From: Tigriopus japonicus
Taxonomy: Eukaryota > Arthropoda > Copepoda > Harpacticoida > Harpacticidae
Reading direction: 5' to 3'
NCBI GenBank assembly: GCA_010645155.1
Contig: CM021317.1
Span: forward strand, 9,559,853 to 9,623,852
DNA: 64,000 nt
Shown here: one piece after another, positions 11,601 through 23,338 of the stretch
Layout: each line of letters opens with the position of its first letter
Numbering within the stretch: position 1 is the first letter of the stretch
Made by a program: the position numbers and the translations under genes
Notes under the pieces: generated by a model
What the model saw: the letters and a program-made list of their open reading frames with translations, nothing else
Told to the model about the DNA's origin: nothing
Database searches by the model: none

Positions 11601-14600
11601 CCGAAATAGGCCTACCCTACGCCATAAAAAAGGATACTCGTCTACTACTCGGAAAAACATAGATTTTCAAGCTAATCCAACTTGTCGTGGTGAGACCGCT
11701 GGCCCAACCATCCTATTACGTACAGTAGTGTAGGAGCGAGGGATGGGAATCAACCATCAAGAGGGACTTGTACTATTTCATCATGGCAGTGAAATCCTTT
11801 GGCAGGGAGTGTGGACGTCGTCAAGCAGGGCCCGACACCAGGTGTACCTTCGCCACCATCCGAAAATCACTTGTCCTGTGGCTCGTACTTCTGAGCTAGA
11901 AGGCTTCTATTGACGCCAAAATAACTTGTGGAAGGGCTGCTCGTAGTATGTATGCATATACTGTGTATGTTGACGCTTGAAGTTGTCGGGCAGTCTCGTA
12001 TTCTCGATCCAACCAGTCAAACTGGTGTGACGCAATCAGGGTGGCGATGTTCAAATTGGAGCCCTTTAATCTCAGTTGGTCTTCTCTTTAGACTTGTTCG
12101 AACCCCCGAACGGTTTCTCTTAGAATAATAGCGTCTTTTTTGTTCCTAGTGCATGAGGGGAATTCGAAAACCAACGTCAATTCAGATCGGCCAATTACGA
12201 CGAAACGAACTACTTCTTGTTAAACTCCAACAAATGGTATCAAAATTGCACCATCACAATTAACACTGTATTCTGAGGCATTTGTCAAAGGCTTGAAGCG
12301 AACATGGCAATGTTTTGATTCAAAGCCTCATGGTTTCTTCTCGAAAATTGCCCAAATCGCCTCGGGGCTCTTGGATGAAAGTTTCTTAAAACGTGCTCGG
12401 CAAAAAGTCGCTTCTTGATCGTCATCGTCAAGCTCGTCGGGGAATAATCGTGTTCGACTCTGATAAGTATTTCAAAGTCAACAGTCAGGCCTGCTTCTCA
12501 GCACCTCAAGAGGTGCAAGGTCAATCAATCTAATACTGTATATGAATACTTCTCAAACAATTTGAGAGGGATCTATTATGCATTTATTTTCCTGATTTTT
12601 ATCTTATAGACTGTATAGGGTTGTAGATACGATTATTGCCCTTTGGAAGATTGGATGGCTTAATTTGCTCTCTTAAATAGGCTGTTCAAACTCTTTGTCA
12701 TCTTCCCAGATGACTGAAACAAAGGGATGATGATTCACTGATGCATCATACGATTCCAATGGTACAAACTTGGATTATAAACACGTTCAAACTACCCACT
12801 TATAGGTTACATGCTTGGCCAAGCTGCAACAGCTTGAATCCTCCTCGATTTCTTCAAGCGAAACCCCCTTTTAGTAATTCTCCAACATCAAGTATTGGAA
12901 TTGACACTGGCACTCCAGAACCAAATGTCATGACCAATCATTGTCATCTAGCATCTTAAATTACCAAAAAAACTGGTTGCTGCTGTTGTGGTTACTCCTC
13001 CTCCCTTCCAGACATTGGACAGTTGTGAGCATCATCGCCTTTCAAACAGGCTTCATCATCGGCCATCGATCGCTAAAGGTGCGGTACCACAACGGAGAGC
13101 TTCCACCAAATCGCTGTTGGCGCTGATACGGCAGCTCTTCTCTTTGGTCTGTCTTCTCTAGGCCCTACCAGTACCTGCGTACCATTTGGAAGTTCTTTGT
13201 CATGGAGAACCCAAGCCAGCTGGTGCTCAAGGTCAGACCACAAAAAAGATCACCGTCGACGGTGGATGAGTGAAGATTGGAGAGCTTGACATTCAGCCAA
13301 GCCAAGCCAAGCCGGCGAGCAATCCAAATTTGGAGCTCGGAATGAGACAGCCGTCCGTTACAATGAGTTGGTTGGTCAAGATGACATTCCTTCCTTACAA
13401 CAAGTATAACGCCCCACCCGAAAAACCCATGTTGAAACTAATACTATGACGAGGAAGTCATTGAGCGGTGCCGGTCCCGTTAGTTTGTCGATTCAACAAC
13501 TTGTGCACATCCAACAGAACGTAGTTATGCTTCGAGTACTAAATACTACGAGGGTAAAGATGTGGTTGAAAGGAACGATAGTTTCAGTATAACAATAGCG
13601 CCAATAGCAACGACCGACGATGTGATCTTGTCCTTCGCTTTGGCGATGGCAACATTGGCGCCCCCGACTCAAAAGGGGAGTGCGCATCTTTGGTATCCTT
13701 GGAATTGCGTCAGGATCTGAGTCAGTGGTGGGGTCAATTATGTTCGCTTCATATTTGAAAGACAGCGGAATGCAGCGGAGTAGGGTTCAATCATCAAAAG
13801 GGCCAACGTGATTAAATGGTAGGCCTGATTTGGACGCAAGATGCTGATGCACCGTTAGCATCGAGATGAACAAAGCCAATCGGTGAACAATGATCGATTC
13901 TGTCCATGCCAATAAGGCTTGGATTCAGATCTAGATACGTGCGTCAATTTGATGAACCAATACTAAAAACTCTGTGGTCACCGCCACAATTGGAGAGGTT
14001 GTTGCAATCATTTTTTTGGCAATAAGCCTCTGTTTCAGTCATTATGTAACCACAGAAAGAAAAAATGCAGTCAACAGGATTTTCCCGCAAAATGTCAAAA
14101 GTCTTACCAAGAAAACTTGCGCATTTGATTCAAAAGTTAATAACGTGTTGCCATGGTTTCGAGATAATGCAAAACTATGGCAACCAAGAAATATCTAAAA
14201 ATTGGTAATAATCATGAAAAGGGAGTGGGTCTTACCTTCAAGAGCGAGTTTGAGCTTGATGCGTGCGAATGGAGACGATGATGATGAACTGAATGAGCGG
14301 GATGAACTCCAAGATTTTTGTAATCGGTCAATCTTGTCTTACAAGGCTTAGGTACGTACGTGGTCGATCGAGTGATTGAGTGCAAAACGGGGGTGTGATA
14401 AGTTGTTTGGGAGAGGATTGGACGTCGCGAGCTACTTTCGTCAAGGGCGGTTGTCAAATAGTAGCGCACAAGCAAGCAACTCACTTACTTAAAACTGTTC
14501 CGTTTTTAAGTACTAAGTATAGCCTAGAGGTCGTCTTGGTTTTCTTCTTCGTGGAAGTATTTTGGGAAGAGGGATCGGGAGGGATCTCACTACCCACCTA

Positions 14601-17600
14601 CTTCGAGCAGGCAATGACTAAAACTGAGTGAGGATTCAACATCCCAAGATCGTGTTCCATGTCGATAGAGGTAGAAGCAGTTTGAGCGGACAACATTGTG
14701 CGTGGATAGGTATGTTCATACACATGTGAGTGCATGTAGCACGTGAGATTTAGCCCCGCGGAGAGCTCTCGCATCCTCTACTGTACGTATATTTTTGTTA
14801 CTATCGCTCGTTCGCTGGCTTCGACAACACCCTTCCAAGCTTCAAGCAACCAACAAAGCTGCCAAAGGTGGGTTTGGAGAGCGCCAACAACCATCTCATG
14901 CACTGCCAACGTCTTGGGGATACCATAATCATAGCTCATGGCATTGGAGGTGCTAGTGAACTCTAGAGGGCTACACATGAAGAAGCGCAAATTCACCACG
15001 GGCGCTGATTGAATGAACAAATCAGAGAGGTCATATTTCTTGAACTATTCCATACGCAAAGTTTGAAAGTGCAAGGTTTTCACTCGTCACTGATGTTCAA
15101 GAAAAGTAATGTTCAAGCAACGTTCTCCGTGAATATATATAAACATCAAAAGCATATATTCTCATTAAATAGCCATAAGTTCTAATGTGAATCAATTTCC
15201 TTCAACCAAAAGTATCGTTGTTCCCAACAAGCAATTTTGACATTCGATGAACCAGAAATAACTTGTTCAAAACCAGAATTCGTAATATAATATAAGCACA
15301 GACAAACCTTGAACAAAACACCAATGAAATATGAAATGATGTAGCTTGACAATGAAGAATGGTTTCCTTAAATTTAGAAGTGCTTCAACCCCAACCTAAG
15401 TTGAAAAGGCTATCGGTAATCAGTTTATGGATTATAATTTTTTCCTGACATTTTTAGTGTTATTTTTCACCTACTTTTTAGTGATTTTGACGCCAATTTT
15501 CAAGGCATTTCCAAGTGAAAAATACTTCATGAATCTTGGGAACATCTTCACACTTACCATTGTATCCACTTTTGGAACCATTCCAATTATTTTCAAGCAT
15601 GGAAATGAATCAATATATTAATACTATATAAAAGGTCAAAAGAGAGGAATTACAACAATACAGTACAGAACAAAACAGTAGGGCCCCTACTGAATAACAT
15701 GAAGGTTAAAAATTACGTACAGAACAATTCAATTCATTTCAGTTCCATTTAAAAAGCTCATTTTTTTCATTAGTTCGTCGTTCACCCATCTCAAAAGCAA
15801 TGTTGCATAAAAAAGGAAACAAAAAAAACATATTTTAGGTGCTCTCATCTGGAAATTTGATATTGTTAGTTATTTTGAAAAAGTTTGAGGCATTCTTCAA
15901 TAGGATTAGACGAAAGTGTCTACAATTAAAATTCCCTCCTAGGCCAAACCTGTTTCACGTTCGCAAACAAAATTAAATCGAAAAACAATAGAAATGATGA
16001 CTAATTCTAAAACCATGGGGGATTCAATACACAAATACTTTTCAAAGGCTGGCCATGGACGAATTATTTTCCTTGCACTCTTCAATGGATCCAATTCATT
16101 TTTCACCGCTTATAAAGGTGCCATTTCAAAGGAAAAAAAAAACTAATCAGTAATTTCTATTACACTCGACATTTGCGCATCTCCGCTTGTGGAACTCTAA
16201 AAGTTAGATAGAGCATAGTTGCCAGAAGGCCTGACCAGTTACTCGTCTTGAAGTCGAAATACCTTTTAGCATGCCTTAATCAACAGGGGACAAATAACGA
16301 ACGAACTTGGTTGTTTTGCACTTGCTCTTGTTGGCCGATGAAACGGGCCACGGCAAAACATCACAGCTGATCGAATACACAGCATTATTTTTGTACCATC
16401 ATACCATCCCACTGTAGTGTATGTACGGGCTCCTTTCAAAATCTAAACCATGACGAGCAACACTCTAGTCATGATGATCATCACGGTTTTCATAGTACGA
16501 AGAAAGACACTGTCGATGAGACTGAAGATGACTGACTTGTCCTCCAAAAAAAATGATTTCATGGTTTCGATTATCCATAAAGTTAAGAAAATAGATAAGC
16601 AGTGCTGTTATCAAACATATTCCAAGGGGTGTACACATTTTGGAGAGTGTTCGTCGAAATGTCAACGTGCTCCAAATCGATAGAACCATCTGATCACCTG
16701 TTCTTTTGTTCTTTGTTGTCTATTCACTCATGACTAAAGTTGAAGAATGAATCACCGACAAAGCTACCCAATCTAGCAAGGGACAACACTATTTTTGGAA
16801 ATGTACTTTGGTAATCCATTAAGTGGCATCCCACCATAATAGCTTCAAATGTTATAATCGTCTGCTAGTTTTAGAGTGTTGCCTTCTATTTTATTTAACA
16901 AAAAGACTCTTCAAATGATGGGGTTATCCATGTCCCTCACACCAACCCAAGTTGCACGCAAACCAATTTGTACTGCACAAAAGTGTACTGATTCTTCATT
17001 GGGGAACTTTAACATTCCTCAACTAAATTCCCTGGATAACTTCGAACAAACCTCAAGAAAAGATCATGGTTAAATTTCCTATCTCAAGAGCGATGGCTAA
17101 CAAATCACACCAAAGAAAACTGTCCACCTCTTAAAACAGGACTGATTCAAACTTTGACATTTTTTTCACGTCTCTGGGATGCTTCAAACTCATTCTCAAA
17201 TGATAGACGTTTTGGGAATAGTTACATCACAGTATTGGAAAAATCATGTAAAATTTGCAGAGAAATTCCGAAACACTATGAGACGTGTTTCTGAAACAGG
17301 AAATCAAGTAAAATAACTTTGATTTACTACTTTTATCTAAGTCAGGTCTAGATTAAGAGTTATACACCTAAAAACCTATCAAATGAACATTTTTTCGAAA
17401 ATCTAGTCAACACATTTTTGGAGCTGTATAAGATGTCTAAGTTGCCAAAAACACACAAAAACATTCTCTTGAAAAAGGTCTTTTGAACCATGAAAAGGAC
17501 ATATTACTACGTTGTCGATACAAATTTGCTGAAATTCTGTAGGGTTTTAATAAATCGCTTTTGGTCCAAAGTGAGCATGATTGATCCTTCGAGTAATATC

Positions 17601-17676
17601 AAATTTGTAATTTCCAAGGACACACCTGTTCAATAGATTTACTTAAATTTTGCTTATGAATAATATGAATACATAC
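8690..17676. other. 9-kb stretch with no recognised gene
   Basis: Upstream of DUOXA exon 1, so it must include that gene's promoter and any non-coding first exon. Between about 10.4 and 14.9 kb the DNA is less AT-rich and nearly free of the repeats seen elsewhere. It has open frames of 105-120 codons on both strands (10674-10991, 10912-11274), without any domain I recognise. A GATGAT microsatellite lies near 9940 and a short AGCCA tandem near 13300. From 15 kb on it is AT-rich and featureless. Confidence 0.4.
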
Positions 17677-17986
17677 TAGTGATGGACCGAAAGGGTTTAT
17701 AGCCGAAAGAGGGCTTAACCGAAACCAAAACCGAAAGCACTTGACTACACAATTGTATAAATGCAAAATACACCTTAAAAAATACTCATGTGTTCCATGT
17801 TGGGTAGTCGCAAATTTTGAAAAATCTGAAAACTTAAATATCAGAGGTTTTTGGATCAAAAATGTTTCGATTTTGTTGTCCATATTTTATAGTGCATGTT
17901 TGCTTTAGGTTTCGGTAGGCATAACCGAAACTGAAACCAAAATTTCGGCAGTAATTTCGGCCAAAACCGCTTTTGGTCCATAACCA
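17677..17986. mobile_element. small TIR element (TAGTGATGGACC family), copy 2
   Basis: 310 bp with left end TAGTGATGGACCGAAAGG and right end CTTTTGGTCCATAACCA, with repeated CCGAAAC/GTTTCGG motifs just inside both ends. Flanking 8-mers ATACATAC and ATGAATAC agree at 6 of 8 positions, consistent with an old hAT insertion. Same family as 4294-4553. Confidence 0.55.
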
Positions 17987-18222
17987 ATGAATACCAAACT
18001 TAGTGTTGTCAAGATAATGGGAAAATAGTTTATGAAATGTGTATTTTAAGCATGATTTAGGTAATCCTATTCATTACTTTGACCACTTATAACAAATCAT
18101 ACAAAAATCTAGATTTTTCATGTATGTTATGAGATCAACTGTTTTTAATATTTTCTTGGAACTTTTTCTTTTTCTATACCAAGAGCATTTCTTCGTTTTT
18201 TGAGGTCAAAAATGGGTTAAAC

Positions 18223-18686
18223 TAGAGCACTATAATAAAAGAGTACAGTCATAAAGTGCGCCATCTAGCGGATTTCATGCGGCAACAGCCCGCCGTTCCC
18301 ATGATACTCACATTTTTGAAGATTGCGACGGTCATTCATCAGTTTTGGACAAACTAAAGTGCCTAAAATGTTGATGGCCGAACTCCAAATGATACCTTAG
18401 TGTTTTTCTGATGAATTTTGACATATATCATGCTTAAATCACCTTTATAATAGTCAGATTTCCATGCCATTTTGAGAGGGATTTCACTAATAATTTCAAC
18501 CAAAAACCACCACAGGTCCATTAACAATACTCAGTCAACATTTGAGGCACTTTAGTTTGTCCATAACTGATGAATGACAGTTGCAATCTTCAAAAATATG
18601 TGTATCATGGGAACGGCGAGCTGTTGCCGCATGAAATCCGCTAGATGGCGCACTTTATGACTGTACTCTTTTATTATAGTGCTCTA
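18223..18686. mobile_element. hAT MITE with long TIRs and perfect 8-bp TSD
   Basis: 464 bp flanked by GGTTAAAC at 18215-18222 and 18687-18694. TIRs of about 150 bp start TAGAGCACTATAATAAAAG and have few mismatches. The end fits the hAT YARNG rule. No coding sequence. A related outer end reappears at 50818-50845. Confidence 0.85.
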
Positions 18687-18694
18687 GGTTAAAC

Positions 18695-19558
18695 TTGAGT
18701 AATTCAGCAACTGATCAACATTGTTTCAATTAATTTCAATTCAACAGCTATCTCAGTATAGTATACCTTTGTGTGTAAACTCGTGTATCACTTTAAATCT
18801 AGACCTGAATTGGAAAAAGTGGTGAATCAAAGTTGTTCCACTTGGTTTCCTGGTTTTGGAACATATTTTATAATGTTTTAGAATTTCTGTGCAAACTTGA
18901 TATGATTTTTTCAGTACCGTGGGAAGCTATGGTCAAAGGTTGGAACCTCGCCTGTCTAGCTTATCCGATTCTCTGATGTATATAATCCTGACATTTTTGG
19001 ATACGAGTCTGCACTAAACCGATTAGTTTCCGTTTCCGTGGAGTGTTTCTATGAACTGATCAAATATCGTAGTGGTTGCCTCCTTTGGGCTTGTGCTTGT
19101 GAAGGTCATGCATCCATCAATAAACTAGTTTCTGCGTTAACTAGACGAGTGCTTTGGAGCACCTTGTGGAAGCACTGTTTTTGAGGGGTGAGCGAAATTG
19201 TTCTTCCACTCTCCCAAAAGTCTTTCCAGCTGTCTTGCTCTACAAAAGAGCTTGGGCAACTCACAAACTTGTTTGTAGGCATTGAGGAGAGTGGCGTTTA
19301 TTGTCTAACAGTGCCATTTTTGCAATACATGAGAGAAAAATGGAAGCAATGGTTGTGTTTCACACTGCACCCAAAGATGTCAGTCGTACCTCGTCTGTGT
19401 ATAATTATTTGGTCTCCTTTATTTAATTACTTATCATTTTCACTATTTGGTCCGGTACTTTCCGGACCAAATCCGCATCTAACCAAGAAAATGATTGTTT
19501 TTCAGCCAAAGGTGAAAAGTGGCTTCCATGTAACCCGAATGTCCTAAGTTATGAGAAA
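18695..19558. other. gene-free stretch
   Basis: About 860 bp between two mobile elements. It holds a 119-codon open frame at 19188-19547 whose product I do not recognise and which lacks convincing coding features. Nothing else seen. Confidence 0.4.
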
Positions 19559-22550
19559 CAATGGAACAGTGTAATCCAGGTTTGTAGCCACTTCTTTAAA
19601 TGTTGCGCTGGGGCCTCGCTCCCAGTTTTTTCCGCCTGTGGTAGCTTGGAAAAAGTGCGAGTGGTTCAGTTAAAACGTGATTAATCAGACTTGTGTTAAA
19701 CCTATTATCAAAATGAAAACAGAATTGACTAGGGCAGAGACATATGTAAGTCATCAAACAACCGATCTCAAAATTGGTTGGTGAAATGTTGAGTATTTTG
19801 GGACCTAAAACGATGATCTTCAGTTCTTGAATGCATTCAGTGATGGCAAATGAGTGAATGTCGTGCTTCTGTCACCAAGCAAAAATACTTGCAGAAAAAC
19901 GGCAGAACTTCATGCAAAGGAGGGATGACTGTCTCCAAGTAATCAACTGAACTTTTTTAGTCCCAACCATTCCTTCTCAAACTAATTGTGGAACTTCAAC
20001 ATAAGATGAAATACTGGCGTTTGTACCAAGGTTATTAGGAGGTGCAATGAAAATGATGGAAAAGAGCAGACCTAAAATGGAACTTTGTGGAATGAAGAAT
20101 TTTAAATGAAGGTTATAAAAATCGCCACCAGATAGAGCCAAAACAGGGCCAAATTCTCTTGATTTCAGATCTATCCTCAACTTACACTTGTTGCCAAAAT
20201 TGTAGCTTCCATCTAAAAGTGGATTTCTCTTCATATTTCAAGTCTTTTAGAGCTCAGCTACGATTTTATTATGTTCAAAAATCAAAAACCCATGCTAAGT
20301 AATCACAAATTAAGGCCAAAGACTAAATATTTAGGAAGCACCCACAACCGTTTCTACCTCAAGATGGCACCAATTGTCATTTTCTCTTTGATTGAAGCTT
20401 AACTTTGCTTCCTTAAGAGGGCTTGCTCTGATGGTGAGTTGTTCATTTTGGCAACTGTTTTAAATTGTTAATTAATTGGATGATTACTAAAACGTGGTGT
20501 CCTGGGGGAAATGATATCATATACTTTCAAACAATTTACAAGCTTAGACTTCATGATCTTCTCAAAAAAAAATGCAAACAGCAGGCCAGGGAAATGTGCT
20601 TATAATTACAAGCAAAAACATATCTATGCTTTAAAAATGCAACAACATGAGGTAAATTTAATGCGGAGGGAAATTTGCCCTGATCCAGGATTCAAGAAAT
20701 TGAGTAGGAGAAACCAGGAACAAGAATCTGTCAAATGGCAAGAAATGACAAATTCATCCAAAGCCAAAATTTGCCATCTCTGTTTCTTAAAAGCTCTGTG
20801 CGCCCAACTCTCTTCGAAAACAGAAGCGAACATGTCATGAAACAAAACGTCTGATGTTGAGTACGCACAAACCAATGACTACTTTTTTGAAAGTTTGGAA
20901 AGTGTTCAGGAACTTAACAATGTTTCAAAGATTCCATGAACATCCTCCACATTTTCTGCACAACTTATGTGAAGAGGATATCATAATAGAAAATGCATCC
21001 ATTTCCAAACCTATTTTGCCAGATATTCTTATGCAAATAAGACGTACAGCTGAAGATCATCACATCTAAGCCTAAAAGTATCAACGTTTTGTCGTCAATC
21101 ATTGACCTCTAAAAACAGGGATGAGTGGTAATTTTAGAGGGTGAAGGATTGGGCTAACTTCACTGCCATCATGAGCAAGGTCATCTACAGGGTGTACCAC
21201 TTCAAAACTGGCCTAGGAAAGTATATTTAATTAAAATTTATTTTTCGTAGAAACACCTTGTCAATGAATTTCACCTAGTAGAAGCAAGCTTATGCCTCTT
21301 TTTAATCCATTCTCACTTTTGAAATGTGTCTTTTGGGGGGCAAGATTATTTGAACATTATTGATTTGATGTAAATGTTGCTCCCTCCTTCTTGGGATCTT
21401 AATCCAAGTACCCCTGAAAGGTGCTTAATCCTTAACCACTTTCCAATTGTAATAGCTTCCATGAGAGAGAAAATAGTAAGATGCAGATTTCAAGTTGCTA
21501 AATGCAGTTTTCAGCCATTTCTTACATGATGAGAAAAAAGAAATCGAAGATTTGAACTCAAAGAGCCATATTGGGAAAAATGGACATATACAAATGACAT
21601 CAGTATTGCGTTACCCTCAAATTCGAAATATACAAGTTCATGTCATTTCATTTGCTATTTAAAGGTTTCCAGCTATTGTATTAGTCATTTTGAATGTTTC
21701 CATATGCAGTATGTAGGTCTTTGAAGGCTTCGTTTTTTTGCCATTTATTTTCAGCCTTTGACATTTGATAATAAAAGCCAATCTTAGTGCCTTTATTGCA
21801 ATATTGACAACTATATGGACAGATAGAAGGCACCTATGCAGAATAATTCCATTGATAAATTTTAGGCCATTTTCATATTCTTTGTTCATTTTAATATGTC
21901 ACACCCTGCAGACGCACTGCACTTTCTGAGCTCCCTTATTGAGAAGCAACTCTCTCTTGTTCATCGCGATCAGGAAAATTGAAATCATAAATGTATGTGT
22001 GTGCATACACCTGGCTCGCAACTGCTTGATGCTAATTTGTCCAGTCGTACCCCAGAATTATGCATCTCCTTGACTTCTAAGTATCAGAAGGCCAAAAAGC
22101 TGGATCTTACGAGAAATGAGATATATATCACGTAGTATTAGTACCATTAAAGGCCAACTCCGGCTAGAAACGACCAAAACTGGGTGTGGAGTACTTTCAA
22201 TTTGACAAAAATAACGGCATGCCTATTCTTCAAGTCAATGATTTGTCGCACAATTTAGGAGTATACAGTCGGACCCAATCAGTTATAACATTGGCTTGTT
22301 TTAGATCCCAAAATACTCAACATTTCATCAACCAATTTTGAGATCGGTTGTTTGATGACTTACATATGTCTCTACCCTAGTCAATTCTGTTTTCATTTTG
22401 ACAATAGGTTTAACACAAGTCTGATTAATCACGTTTTAACTGAACCACTCGCACTTTTTCCTAGCTACCACAGGCGGAAAAAACTGGGAGCGAGGCCCCA
22501 GCGTAACATTTAAAAAAGCGGCTACAAACCTGGATTACACTGTTCCATTG
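19559..22550. mobile_element. 3-kb foldback element with about 253-bp inverted arms
   Basis: Left arm 19559-19811 is repeated inverted at 22299-22550. The outer ends read CAATGGAACAGTGTAATCC and its inverse. Arms match closely with scattered substitutions. The 2.5-kb centre has no transposase that I recognise (longest frame 109 codons at 20511-20840). A segment of it (about 20095-20215) recurs at 63880-64000, so the centre is itself repetitive. No clear target duplication. Part of the arm also recurs, diverged, near 40145-40290. Confidence 0.7.
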
Positions 22551-23338
22551 ATTTCATTTAGCCAGAATACTCTTAAATACTTTGAATATACAAATCAGGT
22601 CCCAACAGAACATACTCAATCCATAAATATCCGTCACCCGAGTAGGTTGCAAAAGGAGTTTGAAACTATTTTTCAAAATCGTCTCAAAAGCATCCTGCTT
22701 AAGCAAAGATCCTATGATATGATAACTAATGTTATTAAACGTGCATTTCATCTTGAGCGTGTTTTGATCTACCGGTTTGGTCCGTTTCAAAGTCTAATCT
22801 GTTTGTGACCAGAAGTCCTTCTATTATTTCGGATCAGTTATATCTTCCGTGAGAATCAATGGCCTGACCATTTCATTCACACAACACATTTCGAAGCTCC
22901 TCTATCATGTTTCAACTATCAACATTTCAAGGCTTGAATGAGAATAGTGTTCAACATTTCCTCAAAAGTAAGCACCTAGTCATGAAATTTCTTTGATACT
23001 TTTTTCTGATAAATATTTTAGTCAGTTGAATGTTCACTTGAAGAATCTCCTCAAAATTAGCAACAAAATCAAGGGAGAAGATCGAATCTCAAGGATTGAC
23101 CGGATTACTTCTCCTCAATACTAGCCTGAGCCGATCAGCTTGGACGCTTCAAAAGCTTTTCGCTCAAATTACAAGGTGCATCCATCCCTTTCAATCATGA
23201 CGGTACAAGACAACAGGGTTGGTTGGATGGATGGATGGAAAGAGACAGAAAATGAAAGAGAGAGCAGGAAAAGGGATCCAACACCCACACCTTCTTCTCA
23301 ATCCCTTTCGCTAGATCAGTTGAACTTAGTTCATCGAC
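22551..23338. other. intergenic stretch upstream of the protease
   Basis: About 790 bp with no recognised gene or transposon. It should contain the protease promoter and 5' UTR. A short GGATG tandem (TGGATGGATGGA) lies near 23225. Confidence 0.4.

Noticed and set aside
13155..13450. Open stretch after a possible acceptor (TCTCTAG), reading PYQYLRTIWKFFVMENP in one frame
   Set aside because: Ends in stops within 40 codons in each frame and matches no family I know; no partner exons found.
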